Below, piece by piece: positions 12,181 to 25,613 of a stretch of 29,544 nucleotides of DNA. The DNA comes from Seison nebaliae (lineage: Eukaryota > Rotifera > Pararotatoria > Seisonacea > Seisonidae): contig JALJEE010001048.1 of the NCBI GenBank assembly GCA_023231475.1, forward strand, positions 1 through 29,544. Reading direction: 5' to 3'. The notes beneath the pieces were generated by a model, which did not search any database, had not been told where the DNA came from, and saw nothing but the letters and a program-made list of their open reading frames with translations. A program made the translations under genes and the position numbers. Within the stretch, counting starts at the first letter, position 1; the number at the start of each line of letters is the position of its first letter.

Positions 12181-15100
12181 TCATTGAATACTACAACGAA
12201 GTAGTTTCCTTTTCTTTTTTGATCTCTTCTCTACCGATACCTTACCATTCTCCCCATCTTTCTCCAAATTATTTTTATCTTCAATCGCCGTATTGACCAC
12301 ATTAACGAAATCATTCGATTTGCTGCCCGGATAGAGATTTTGAGTAATCTTATCATTCTTCTTATTCTTCACCGAAGTGGGCGACGATTTTACATCAACA
12401 GCTTTCGACGTCGTTACTGTCGTAGTCGTAACGGCCACATTCTCTTGTAGTTTCGATTCAAGATAAATTTGCGGTTCTTTCTCATTTGTCGTCATCTTTT
12501 CTTTTATCGGTTGATTGACGTATAATTTCTCGGAGAGATTGCTCGATGAATTGTAAAGTGGAAGTGTGATCGATTTGGGAAGAGTTTCCTTCGAATTTTC
12601 TCCTTTCGACAATTCGCTTCTTTTTGACGGTCGTTCACTACTAAACGCTCTTCGATATGCTTCAGTATAATCAGTATTTTTTGAAATTTCCTTCACGAAG
12701 TTGTCGGCATCATATAAAATTTGTCCTTTGAACGGATTGAAATTCTCTAAATTTTCTTTTGTACTGAAAATGAAAAAATAAAATTTATTAAAATGTTTTT
12801 TTTTTAAAACAAATACTGATGTAGTAATTATTTAACAATTAATAACGAAGAAAGAATTGACTCATCTTTCTTCTTTCCTTTTAAGTCCTGATAATTTTCA
12901 CACTAATAATAAACTCGAAAGTTTCAGTTCATTGACAATTACTCGGGTGAAATAGAATTTTCTACATTAATTTCTCCTCCAAAAGAATTCTCACAAATAC
13001 TGAGATGGATTGGAACTACTAGTTTTCCAACAAAGAGAAATGTGGGAAATAAAAAGAAATCTCTTCTTTTCAGGTATACAACATCTCAACTCAAATCAAC
13101 GATTCAAATGAGAGATTAGGTAAAATAATAAACATAAGGAAATGTAACTGATATTGATTGAATCTGTCAGATCAACAATTTCTTTCTTTCGATGAAAAGA
13201 TAAATGAACCGATCGATGGACGATTCTTAAAATAATTATTTCATATTATGAATCTAATCCAACATGATAGTCGATTAAGTTCCTTATCAACAGAATTCAA
13301 TCTATCTTCCCCATGAACAAAAGAGAATAAGATCCATCAACAATAGTATTTCTTCTTTCAAAATAATAATATATTTCTTTCATTTAAACTTTTAAAGTAA
13401 TTATCCTTTTCCAGTAATTCATTTCTGATGTTATGCACACGAATCGCGTTCTTTCACTCCCACTCCATTAATTCTCAAGAAACAATTCGCTCGACCGAAA
13501 TTTTTCCAACTGGAAAAATGAAGATTCCCTCACCATTTTTTCCATTAAGGAAATGGCTTCACTCTCTTTAGTTGCTCCAACAATTTCCTCACTCAGTTTC
13601 TCCATTTTGGAAATCTTCGAATTCAAATGTCGCCATTTGATATCTAACTAATAGTTTCTCATACAATTCCCAAATAATGAAAATCCAAACTTTAATTATT
13701 CTAAATTGCTAATAAAATTTTGAATTAAGCGAAAAGTTTCATTTGATGAAACAGTTGTGAAACTCTTATGGTACCCAAATGTTAGATAAAGAAATAGTTT
13801 CACTGACATGGATTGTCAGTCATCCAAATTTCGTAACAAAATTTCAAATTACAAAAAATATGGTAACTCGAAAGTTTCCAGTGAGTAGAAAATTGATTGA
13901 AACAGTTTCCGATTGAATAGAAAAATCGGATTATCAGAGAACGTAAAGAGAGTGAAGAACTTTCCATAATGCGAAACTGGATAAAGGAATTACCCGTTTT
14001 TAGATTGACGGAATTACCAATTTCTGAAGTGAAAAAATTTCCGTTTACCCAATTGTTTAGTGAAAATTATGTATATGATGAGAAAGTTATTCTGGAAACA
14101 TCTTACACATTTCAAATTGAACGGAAACGAATCCGTCAGGATAATGAAGAAAATATTTTTCCATAAATAACAATTGGCTTGGATGATGATTAGAGAATAG
14201 TGTTTCATTTGTAAACGCTCAACATGGAGCAATATTTTCTTAAAATTTTTCTAATTAACTTTTCTTATTCTCCAAAAATATTTTTTGTTTTTTAAATTAA
14301 AATTGAAAGAAAAAAAGATAAACTTGTCAATCATGTTTCAAGACGTTTAAGCCAATTTCTATCAACTACCAATATTTCGCCAATACTCATCAATTCCTCA
14401 TAATATTTTCCTGTCAACACTTTCTTCCGACACCAGCTATTGTAGTGGAATAATCACATAAATAAAGTTCGTTACCTCATACATTGAATATCATGAATGT
14501 TAAGTAAATATTCGTTCTGTCTAACATACTGACACGGATGCAAGCACTTCCAATAATTGTACAAGACGAACTGTACACATTCGAAATTATTCGCTTTATT
14601 TGAAAAAAGTGGAACATACATAAATCATTAATTTATGTAAATAATGGAGAGAAATAATAGGTATTAGGAAGGTCAACATGAATTATTCTTATGAGTTCTC
14701 ATGTAACAATGTTTCTAATAATTACTCGTTTTGAAGGTGAAATATCGTTTTTTAATGTTAATTATGAGATGAATGTAAAATCAACAATATCTCCGGCGAC
14801 AATCGATTGGAACATTCAAATGAACAATTATTATCATTCTAACAGTTATTCTAACAAAAATCCTAATACTCTTTAAAATATAAGAAATTTCGATAAACTT
14901 CAATTCAAAGCATTTAACTCAATGGAAAGTTCTGTGAATATTCTTCTCTTTTTTATCAATTATCCGATTTTACTTGATAATTTTCTTTGAATAATATTTG
15001 AATATATTTCTGATATTTATGAACTGTGAAAACGATTTGAAATTGTGCATTGAAAAGTGATTGTGGCACTTCAGTTATCTTATGGAGGGCAAATTATGGA

Positions 15101-16250
15101 AAATAACTGAACTAACATTACTATTTGTGAATGTTGTTCGTTTGTTCTCGATCGATTATTCGTTTTCCCGATAATCTTTTTGGTCGATTGAATTGCATTG
15201 AAGTTTTTTGTTTTTGGTGTCAATTTTCCATTTAAGTTCTGATGTTCCGAGAGTCTTCTCGACAAATTCTTCTCATCCATCACTTCCAGTTGGTGGATAT
15301 TGTTATTGTGATATTTGGGTGAATAGCGAATGGTTCTATGATGGTATTGTAGTGGCAATTGTGTCTTCGTTTCTTTCTTTAATTCATTCTCCATACAATA
15401 CTTCCGTTCCGTATGAAGTTGATACATATCTGTTGCATTGAAGGAAGGAATGTTTCTTTGGAAATACTCGAATTTCCATGAACCATATTTTGTTTGTAAT
15501 GCAGGATTAGATGGTTGGCAGTTATTAGGACCATGACATCCAGTAATGACGTCGTATATAACTTTTTCATTAATTCTCTTTCTCGGATCATTTAATATCC
15601 TTTCGCGCTTTTCTAATGGAACATGCTTAAGATTTCCGCTCGACTTCACTCGTCTCTTCGTGTTACTACCTTTCGGTAATTGGAATTTAACTTGTCGATG
15701 TTCTATATTCTTCCTCTTCTCTTTCGTTTCATCTTTCTTCATCGGAGACAATTGGGATGAGAGTGACGAAGATGAAGTGATGAAGATCATTGATGAATTT
15801 GATGACGATGAATTGGATGCTGATATCGACGAGTTATCAGTGACACTTGACGATTTATCTGAAAATTGTTTTACATATAATTTCTTCGTATCACGACCTC
15901 TTTCTTTTGGCTTCGTCGTTTGTTGTTGATAGAAAGAACTGTATCCACTTTCATCCATTCTAATATTATTCTCATCAATTTCAATTTTCGTTTGTTTCAA
16001 TGGAATATCGAACATCTTTCCTCTACTCAATAAAATTCCATCATTCATTCGATCATCGAGTGGATGACTGGACGGATTTATTTGTTGGCTATTCTCCTTC
16101 GATTTATTCGTTAGATAATAAAGAATGGTTCTTGTATTCTCGATTACCCCATCAACTAAATCGAGTTGCTGATTTTCTCTTTCAAGGAAATTCCTCCGAT
16201 CATTCACTAGTCGAATAGCTTTTTGTAACAATATTTGTAGTTGCTTCTGT
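12181..16250 (-). CDS. Unrecognised Ser/Asn/Lys-rich protein with N-terminal coiled coil (5'-incomplete)
   Basis: I do not recognise this gene. Two large exons are clear. Exon 16250-15117 follows a TTCTTTTCTAG acceptor. Exon 12763-12181 follows a TTTTCATTTTCAG acceptor and ends at a stop. The donor AT|GTTAGT at 15116 is phase 2 and matches the next exon. Together they encode about 572 residues. The first about 60 residues (QKQLQILLQKAIRLVNDRRN onward) form a likely coiled coil. A poly-Ser/Asn stretch follows, then a more ordered block around ITGCHGPNNCQPSNP and TKYGSWKFEYFQRNIPSF with two cysteines. The last exon holds NPFKGQILYDADNFV, a Thr-rich stretch and a basic tail (EKRSKKKRKLLRCSIQ). 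There is no transmembrane segment and no recognised enzyme motif. Upstream coding sequence is missing because the first exon enters in phase 2. A scaffold or cytoskeletal role is possible but is only a guess. Confidence 0.8.
12764..15116 (-). other. Large intron (2353 nt) of the unknown gene
   Basis: It lies between the two firm exons, with a GTTAGT donor at 15116 and a TTTTCAG acceptor at 12764. It is about fifty times the usual intron length in this window. Contained short open frames (for example 13969-14166 on +) show no family motif. An additional small exon inside cannot be excluded. Confidence 0.55.
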
Positions 16251-19200
16251 CTAGAAAAGAAGAAAGAAAAGAATGTGAGTTATTGTTGAAGATTCCGTTC
16301 TCAGATAAAGAAAGTTAATTCCGTTAATTTACTGATAGTTCCTCCTATGCAAAATTCGATTATCATTAACTTTTAGGAGAAATCAATAAACATTTTAATT
16401 GACCAGAAAGATTCATAGAAATTCGAAAGAATTATTTAAAAAATTAATCGAAGGAAAAGTATTTGGTGAAATAAAATTGTTGAATTCTTTCATCAGAATC
16501 TACATGGAAAAGATGAAAATTCTTTTAACAACTAAAAATTGAGACCCATTTAAAAATCGGGAAACAGTAAGAGAGATACCAGAAAGGAAAACACATCAAG
16601 ATGGTTTGTTTATGTGAAATGTGAAACTTAACGGTTGGGCTAAAGTAGAAATCGGATAATTAAAGTTTTTAGGTGATGGGAGGAAGAAGGAGGATCGTAT
16701 AAACAGAGCAATCGATTTCCTTTACGTCAAACGGGAATTGATGAGGGGTCGACTGATAATAATGATATTGAATGGATTGACTAGAGGTAACTTCCGTTTC
16801 GAATTCGATCAATAAAACGAAGATATAAATAAACGATTATTATTACGCAATGATGAGATTATCATAATAAACTTTTCTCCTAATAAATTCAACAATCATT
16901 TACGTTCTGTTTAGCAAATCAGAATATTTTGAGATTTTCCATCTTTTGATGGTGGAGATGGAGCGGGGGTGGGAGGTTGTGGCAAAACAAGTGATTTGGA
17001 AACTGACTAACAATAATGTACGATCATATTACACTTCCATTTGATTTAGGTAATGGAAGAATAATGAAAGAGAATCATGATAACATAAAGAAAGAATGAG
17101 CAAATGATTTCTTCGACTTGCTTTCCATCAACACCATTTTGACATAACGGTATGTAACATTCGATATGGAGATGAGGAGGGAGCAAGTCAGAAAGACTTT
17201 ATGTAACTGATCAAATTCTTTATCTAAACTGAAAGAAATTTCTTCTTATTTCATCTTTAAGTGATGATGATAATGATGGAAATGATCATCCTCCTCTTTT
17301 CATAATTACACGTATTCAATTCATCCAAATCTTTTCAACGAAAATTATATATCATTTTCCAAAAATATTATTGGGAGAAAGTTTAATGAACATAATAATT
17401 ACGAGGTATTCAGTTAGATGTCAGACGGATAATGAATGAACCTTTTATTGTTCGAGAGAAGAAATATTTCTTCTTCAACTCAATTTAACGAGATCGCACT
17501 CAGTCACTCACTAAGTCGATTTGAATAAATCGAGTTAGTTATCTTTGTTTTGACAAACTCATCAAAATACGAATAATTTTCTTTCAACATTATTCTAATG
17601 GCATAATCGAACGTTCCATAATTCCATATAAAAGTAAATATGGAAATCTTCCATCGCCAATAATTAACAACTTAGATAAGATGTATTTTTTGTAATTCTA
17701 TCACAATTTCTCAAGAAAACGGAATTGAAATAATATTTAAAAAATTATTTTATTATATTATCATTCTTTTTTTTCCGAAGAGTACTCCAAAATAATAGTA
17801 CTACTAGTGGGATAGTTATGACGTGACATATTTTTGTATAATGAAGGAAAAATTTTAATTTCCTTCTTCAATTATGGATTCGTCAAACATAATAAGTTCG
17901 TCTTGAGGAAGCTCTTGCCCCAACTCAAGGATGGAAGATAGATCAAGAGTGTGAATATACAAATGTTTGAATGATTGACTTAAACCAATGAATGAGAATA
18001 CTTCATTCTAGTAGCGGACAATTCTGCTCATCTCCATAACTCCTAAATATTATTATGAAAGGATTAAAATAACATAATAAATATAAATAATAATATAAAA
18101 TTAAAATTATTTATGTTAATGTTATGTTACATAATATGTTAAAACATATTGTTATAAAAAAAAAAATTGGGAATATCTTCTTGAAAAATGGAGATATCCT
18201 TTTTATTATCCGGACTGGTAAAAAAGTGGTTTATCTATCCGATTTGATGAATATTGGCTGGATGAAATGTAGAAAGTCATTTCCCTCGTCTACATTGTCA
18301 GTGAGTCACTAACTGGTAAGTCAGTTCCCAAAGGAAATTTCCATCATAAATTTTCTATTCAATATTATGTTTTTTTCCAAACCATAAAGAAAATATGACG
18401 AAAATTATTGAAAGAAATTTTGTTCCAGCAAAACAAATTTTATTCGAAAAATTTTATGAGTTTTTTATGAGCTAATACTTTTCGAAACAGAAGTACAACT
18501 TTGACATTTCAATAACTGCCTAACTTTGTGCAATGACCCAGAAGTAGAAAACCGAATAGAGGAAATAGAGGAAATTTATGAATAATTAAAAATACAAAAA
18601 GTTACACATTTAGAATTCTTTTCTCCCATTCTTATTACAACAATGTATAGCATTAGTACAGTTTCAGAAAGAATAAAAACATATTTTATCAGATTTGACC
18701 TGTCTACCAGACAATTCCTTTCTTCCATTATAGCGCAATGTGGAGGAAAGAAATAGTATTCTGATCAAATTAATAGAATAATCTAATAGATTGTGAGTAA
18801 CTTCACATAATGTGGGAAGGAGAAGAGGTGTTCAATCTCTCGTAAATATTTATAATAGAAACATTAATTCGAAGTAATTATTTCCCACCATGTTCTGATG
18901 GAAATGATGAACAAGTATACTATCACGATCAATGAATTACATAATTCCTAATAAGATGTTTCGGAATAATTCGATTTTCCTTTTGCAATTCTTTCATTTT
19001 AGATGTGACTCTATCCGTCGACTAATTATTTTATTGATTATTATTGATTCTGTGCACAGATTTGGGATAAGCTGAAATGAACTTCCTTGTCAATTGCGAA
19101 TATGCACGACTGCCTTATATTAATCATTAATTTCCTTTCCATATCAATCTTCTCCCTTAACGGAGCATGAAGAGAGAACACTGCGACAATAGTGCTAACC

Positions 19201-19936
19201 GCACAAAATATTGATGCTTCGCTCTCTTCCTATTTATTTGTACGATGATCGATAATTAGTTTCGTATTTTTTGAGCAGATGTCTCTCTATTGGTAAAGAT
19301 GAATTATTCATCTTATTTATTTCACTCTCAGAACCATCGAAAGAAGATGGATGATTCCATAATTGGAATATAATGGGCAATATTGTCATATAATTATTTA
19401 GGACATGGCACAAATGTCTGGATTAGTCTAGTGGTTAAACGATTTTCGTTAGTAAATAAATTTTTCGATTTGGATGAAAGAAGAAGATCGAACGGACATC
19501 CTTTTTCATATCGTATAGTACCGGATATCATGTCTAATATTTAGATGGGACATTGTTAATTAACAATAAATAAATAGTGCACACGCATTCACCAATTCTG
19601 CACAATTCATTATTTATCATCTACTTTCGCATGATATCTCTCCTACTTCTCTAAACTACTTAAATAGCACGAAAACTAAATTATCATGAAATCGATTGTC
19701 TTATTAAATATTCTCACAAGATGTTCATCAAACAACAACAAACATTTGTGACCTATTATTTCCCCTTTTATTATTCTGTACTCCCAACTACAATTCTGAA
19801 TAAGAAGTTTCCGTCAATCCACTTTAAGACAAAGAAAAAATGGGAAATTTTTGGAGAAGAAAAAATTGATGTTGAGAAATGTGAAATTTGAAGAAATAGA
19901 AATAAATATTTTGAAATAAGATATGAAAAAGATAAC
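16251..19936 (-). other. Presumed large intron of the unknown gene; no gene recognised
   Basis: About 3.7 kb of AT-rich DNA upstream of the CTAG acceptor at 16251. If the candidate exon at 19937-20121 is real, this is one intron. Two short open stretches (17855-18007 on -, 18124-18312 on +) are noted but not accepted as genes. No RNA gene is seen. Confidence 0.4.
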
Positions 19937-20121
19937 CGTGAATACAATCCTTCATTTCGCCATTGACAAACGATACCATCGGAATTATTTGAACAATTCT
20001 TATCTAATCGTGTAGTGTTGCTCAATAACATGTTCCGCCTTTGTCGTCTTCTGTACGTTCCTTGAACTGTGAGTGTGAACGTAACTCGTTTTGCAGATGA
20101 TCTATTTGAATACTGATATAT
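19937..20121 (-). CDS. Candidate upstream exon of the unknown gene (frame ambiguous)
   Basis: It follows a CTCTCCCATAG acceptor ending at 20122 and is locally richer in CpG than its surroundings. Reading A is open from 20121 and can end CG|GTTATC at 19937. Its phase 2 joins exactly to the exon at 16250 and gives an Arg-rich segment (GTYRRRQRRN). Reading B enters one base later, gives a coiled-coil-like IDHLQNELRSHSQFKE, and has phase-2 donors (GA|GTTACG or CA|GTTCAA) that also fit. I cannot choose between them. No start codon or earlier exon was identified. Confidence 0.4.
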
Positions 20122-23100
20122 CTATGGGAGAGAATATTTTCTTTAGCACATTTATTTCTTTCTCATCTATTTGCCATGTCGCAATTGAATGCAGCAGTGA
20201 AAAGAATGGCGAGCGGTGCACCATTCATCAAATGACAATTAGATGATTGATTAATCTCTCATCACATCGATTTCTTAATATAATCAATAACAATAACAGT
20301 CCGCTACATATCGATTCAACGAAAGATTATGGTGGCAAATGGTCCATCCAATTTCCCACCTAACATTTTTTCAGGTCGTTCATTAAAAGAAAAGAAATTA
20401 ATTCTTTTCTAATTATGGATTGAGAAATCCTTTTCAAATCCCTCATAATTACGATTATTAACTTCATTGATGTTCTATTTGATAAAATTTCATTCGAATG
20501 ATAGAATTCCTCTCGAAAATATGTGGGAAAGAATAATGATCGATTGATCGATCTCTAACGAAAATGAAGAAATACTAGTCCGACATAGTTCGTTGATCTC
20601 ATCGTTCATGAGATGAGGATATTCATCATATCTAACTTGATCCCTTTCTAATTTGTAGTTAGTATCGTTTTTTTCCTACCGAAAAGAAATCAATTCAATT
20701 TATTTCAATAAATTATTTTTCAATTTTTTCATCAACACAATAATCATCAGGAAGGAAATATGCCATTCCTGAAATATCTGCTTCCAATATAAGTTTGTGT
20801 TCTTCCTCAAAAACTTGTTATCTTGTTGGAATGTGATGTACATTAATAATTAATCGTTGCCATATGACTTACATGAATTTAATCGTAAAAAATAAAAGAA
20901 ATATGTGTAAACGAAGAAGGAAAAAAATCAACTGTGATTGATTTAATGAGTTCATATCGAAATTATTAACATTCATCTTACATAACTAACGTTCTTTTCT
21001 GTCAATCGATATTATCAGCAGATAGATAGTACACCGAACTAAGTATACAATAAATCATTTATTGATAAAGTTTTGATAACAAGTTAACCATAATCGAAAA
21101 TACTTTCGTTCAGGAAATAAAATGAAAATAAAGTGATCTCCATTTTCATAAGAGAAAGTGGAGATAAATCTCATAATTTATGTCTTGCTCATCTAAAAAT
21201 GGTTAGACAAATATCTCCATATGACTCAAAACTGGAAAATTAACATTAAGAAATTTCATTCAACTAATTTGATGAAGCAATTCATCCATTTTACCATTAG
21301 ACGATAATATATTTTTATGATTAAACCATTCGTCTTAAACCATCGATTACTGATTGATCAACTAATGCAACAATTAATTGAGTAATCAAGGTTAATCTTC
21401 TTATAATCCACTTCAATTTTCTCCAGTTAATATTTTTCATTTTTTACGAAAAATTATTTATAAATTTTTTAGGTCTATAGAACTAGATAGAAAATGCTAC
21501 TTAAAAAATTTGGGTTTTTGTCAGTTTTACTTTTTCATAAAAGTTGATTAGAAAATGTTCGTTTCATAAAATAATATCTGATAGTCGATCTTTCGCACCA
21601 TAATTGGACATAAATAATCAATAATAAAAATTACGATACTAATTATACTAAAAATAAATAATTGATTCGGTTTGAGATGAGATAATTATATAACAATTGT
21701 ATGATAAAGTGGTGATGTAACTCGATTTCTTCTACATGACGATGAATGACATTAATTTTATTGAATTATTACGAAACATGTTCATTTGGATACTTCCCGT
21801 TCTAAAATGATCTTGCGCTATCTTTTTGGTTGTCTAGCGTCTTACCGTACATTTCCCCTAATGTTGACGTGTTGAATGTGAGGGGACATGTGTAATCATT
21901 TCAACTTTACATTCATAATATACGTAATTTTTTTTTCATTTGGACACTTCTACTCTTTTCATGGGAATTATAGGACAATTGAGTTTCGTTTCAAATAAAT
22001 ATTCTACTCTTTGTTTCTATAAATTTCTTCTTATGATTCATGAGTTATGAATTTTTCTTTTTATTTACTTTATTAACTAATTTTAAGTCTTAAAAATTGT
22101 TTTTTAATTTATAAAATAAAATTTTTTTCAACTATAAATTTGTTGAATTAAATTTCGTATCTTCGTATGATTGAATCGTCCGTAAGAATGAATGTAAGAA
22201 TAAAACTGTCATTTTTACATTTTTCAATAGGTCCCACTTCTTTTATGAGAAGTAAAAGTGTCATACGACCAAAGTGTTAATTCACATTTCAACCGTCACT
22301 CCTCTTCACACACTCACGAAAAAAGAAACGTGAAAAGATCGTCTAGGAAATTTAATGGATTTCCGTAAACTATTTTCTGTTCGAACACCGTTCAATTCTT
22401 TATGAGAGATTCCCTTGGAAGAATGAACAATCGTTTAGGAATAACTGAAAATCATAAGAAGTTTCCTGGAATAATTTTGCAGCAGATTAATTATGTCAAA
22501 TAATTCATAAAAAATTCTTCCGACATTAAGGGGAATGTTAGGGGAAACAATTTTTTCTTCGGACACTCATCAATTATGTTAAAATTATATTGCGACATTT
22601 TTATAGTTTGTCGAAAGGTTACATGAATATGACTTATCATTAGTTTGCGGTTTTCACATTATTCTACGATATGTCATGATATATTTAGAAGTTGAAGTTT
22701 ATAATAATTAAGAAATATAAAATTTGCTTCCTCTTTTTTTATTCAATATGACAAACGATGATGAGAAGAAAATAAAACATGTTTTAGAAAACAGTTGAAA
22801 GAAAACGAAGACAGGTGAAATATTTGAGAAGTTTAAGCAAAACAAAAAACAAATCGGATGGAAAGCATTATTAATTTAATGATAATTCTTATCTAATTAT
22901 ATTTAACACGTTCATAATTTAAACCTTGTGATGATGAAGGATGAACTTCTCACGCTTACTATTCTTATTGTTCAAACAAAATAGAAAAAAGATAATAATA
23001 GATCGATATCTTTCCCTCCTTAAGATATTTCCATTCATGCCAACTTAATTTGTTATCTAAAACATTAAAAACTAGTTTAGTTTTCAGACACAATTGGAAT

Positions 23101-23453
23101 AAGAGTAATAAGCAGAAGTCAATATTTGGTCCGTATAAAGATATTTCGAATATAAAATATTTAAATGTCAAATTTCTAATGGAGATTTGTCATACTAAAA
23201 AAAGAGATTTTGAACAAAAGTTGAAACAATAAAAAATAAGGACTGAAATATATTGGAATGATATCAATGTTTCTTTCAGGTGGATTATATTTAAAGCTAA
23301 AAATTAAAAAAGAGAAAAGTGAGAAACATCGCTGCAATTGATAGAATTCATCAAATTATTATTGTTGTTATGGGAACTGTTGAGGAACCATACAATTTCC
23401 GTAAACAATATCATTTTCCGCCATAAATTTATCTATTCGCTGAGGAAGAAGTC
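20122..23453. other. Presumed divergent promoter region between unknown gene (-) and CCDC177-like (+)
   Basis: About 3.3 kb without a supported gene. It should hold the missing 5' exon(s) and promoter of the minus-strand gene. It should also hold the 5' UTR of the plus-strand gene: a TTTCTTTCAG acceptor ending at about 23279 could end a 5' UTR intron. Palindromic GATCGATTGATCGATC near 20538 is short. No tRNA or other RNA gene was recognised. Confidence 0.4.
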
Positions 23454-25613
23454 ATGCGACCAAAGAACTGTAATCTGGAACTAAATCTCTATAATTTTGA
23501 TGCACCAGAGAATGTAAATTCTCAATATATTTTAACGAGTCCACGATCGTTAGAGGCATGTTGGAGATTGAGAATTAAAGTTATTTCTTTTGAACATTGG
23601 AAAATAGTGATATGATTGAACAGCCAGTCGAACTACTTCCGAAAACGAATGAAGAAATTAAGAAATGTATTCCAGGAATAAAACATCGTTCTTTATATCA
23701 AATACATTCGGAATATGAAACTAATAGACAAAGTTCATCTTATTTGCAAAAACCGAATTCCTTCACCATTATTATATAATCATAGAGAAAGTGCGCGCTT
23801 GTAGAGAGATGCGACAGGAAATCATTTCACAAGAAGGACGATATTCTCATCGATCAACACCCGCTTCCAATACACACCTGATTGAAAATGACAATCGATA
23901 TTCTTCCACTTACTACCCATCGTTAACTTATTCTTTCATCTCATTTTCCTTCAATTATATTAAAGGAAATTTGATAATCAGAAAAATTATTTAAGTGAAA
24001 CTTCCTCCTCAATCAACCGAAAGCATTCCAGAGCAACCTCAGCAACTGTACCAAAGAAACCCTCAACATTTGGTGGCGGACGATACGAAGTAACTAAACC
24101 ACCAATATTCTCTACACCTGCAACTTCCATCAACAAACCAAGACGTCGAATTCGGTTCCTTTCTTCACCCATTGAACATTGTTAATTCCATTATGAAAGA
24201 TTTGCAAACGATGTCGAAAGAGAACCAGTTCGATCATCTTCAGCTTATTCGTCTGAATATCGTGAGAATTTAAGAAGAAAGTTGAGAAGAAAAGATGTCA
24301 TCGATCAAGAGATTAAAGAGAGGTTGATAGCTGAAGAGAAGGGTCACATCTTCTCCCAATTACGTGACATTACCTCTCCATATTCATATTTATCAGTTTG
24401 GAATTATTTTGTTACTGATCTCTTAATATTTATTTATTTAATAGGAAGGACGTCAGATAAGTGAGAATGAAAGGTTGGAAATCTTGAGAAATCTCGTTCA
24501 TACGACAGATGTGGGAACATTAAAGAAACTTATAAGATTCTATCAAAGTACAATAGTTCCATTTTTTTTTATTTTAAATTATTTAACGACAATTTAGGAT
24601 AACAATTCTTATCCGAAGAAATATGGAAGTGATATCCTGAAGTTCGAATCATAAAAACTCTTTTCTACATTGTTCACTTTTGCTTTAGTGAACAAGAGAA
24701 AGTAGAGAAGAATTTATTAGATACTCTCCTACAATTCTCTTATAATCCAAAAAATTTGAAAATGTTATTGAATAGGTTCAATTTTATTTAGTTCACATTT
24801 TAACAGTCATGATCAATTGTAGTTATTCCAGACAGAAGATCAATGGTATGGTTAAAGATAACCAGGTAAGAAATGAGTGTGCATATAACAATTGGAAATA
24901 TTCTCTAATGGATCACGATCAAAGAGTTACTCGAATTACAAACCATTAAATTCTTATGTTATTCATTTCAGATACATAGACGAGCTGAATTCGACCGGGA
25001 AATTAACCAAGCCGAACGAAGAAATACTGTAAGAAAAAATCGAGAGAAATTCGAATATTTGAGAAATATGAATTATAAAAAGTTTTATTGAAATAATTTT
25101 TAAAAAACAATTTATCTTTTTAATTCATTTTCGTTCAGAATTCAACGAGAAAACGAATATAAACAGAGACAATTGGAGAGAAAAATCCAACAAGATGATG
25201 TTCGAGCATCAAATGTCAAACTCAGCCAAACTTTATTAGCCAACCAAGTTTCAATTAAATTTTCTAATCAAATTCTAAACTTATTTCTGAAAAAGTTACG
25301 ACGATTCTCTCAATCGGCGAAAGATATCAAATCTTTAAATTTCGGAAGTGATATCGTTCGAAATGATAATCTATCGAAAACGTATGACCGTTTAGAGAAG
25401 AAAGGAAGTCGCTATGATCCTTATCAATATCATCAGCATAATACTCTCACTCAAAGTTATCCAGCTAACATTCGGGCACATAGTTCCAAATCTCCAATAA
25501 ACAAAGTGAGATATTGTCCGGTATATGATCGGAATTTTAGTAGTAACGAATATATCCATAAATCTAAACATTCAACATATGAACAAGCACCAAATCTTTT
25601 ATTAGCCAAATAA
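23454..25613 (+). CDS. CCDC177: CCDC177-like coiled-coil protein
   Basis: Twelve exons with consistent phases: 23454-23579, 23624-23732, 23792-23921, 23996-24154, 24200-24395, 24445-24555, 24598-24641, 24689-24775, 24832-24865, 24972-25081, 25139-25247, 25296-25613. They encode 510 residues (human CCDC177 is about 700). The diagnostic part is the N-terminus: LNLYNFDAP, then ILTSPRSLEAC and, across the first intron, IKPVELLPKTNEEI, which matches the conserved block I remember from CCDC177. A charged RACREMRQEI helix follows, then a Ser/Thr-rich linker and a basic, helical second half (RRKLRRKDVIDQEIKERL; QRENEYKQRQLERKIQQDD). The Tyr/Ser/His-rich C-terminus is not conserved to my knowledge. 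The start is the first ATG, with an in-frame stop 30 nt upstream. Molecular function is unknown. The 48-nt intron 25248-25295 has no stop and keeps frame, so it might be retained. Exons 7-9 rest mainly on phase. Confidence 0.8.

Noticed and set aside
17855-18007. Minus-strand open stretch of 50 codons (LELGQELPQDELIMFDESI) after a CTAG, inside the presumed large intron
   Set aside because: Its phase does not fit the neighbouring exons, it has no start and no family match, and this base composition yields protein-like frames by chance.
18124-18312. Plus-strand 62-codon frame with SH3-like spacing (NGDILFII, later GWMKC and FPSS)
   Set aside because: The resemblance is short, lacks the ALYDY start and second Trp, and sits alone. 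I treat it as chance.
22965-23232. Overlapping frames on both strands near 23 kb considered as first exons
   Set aside because: Neither has an in-phase splice partner or a recognisable motif, and both are AT-driven.
24010-24172. Minus-strand frame (GGLVTSYRPPPNVEGFFG) that looks protein-like
   Set aside because: It is the antisense shadow of exon 4 of the CCDC177-like gene.
24155-24199. Apparent frameshift in CCDC177-like after SSPIEHC
   Set aside because: It is explained by a 45-nt intron with donor CG|GTTCCT that restores RFANDVEREP in phase.
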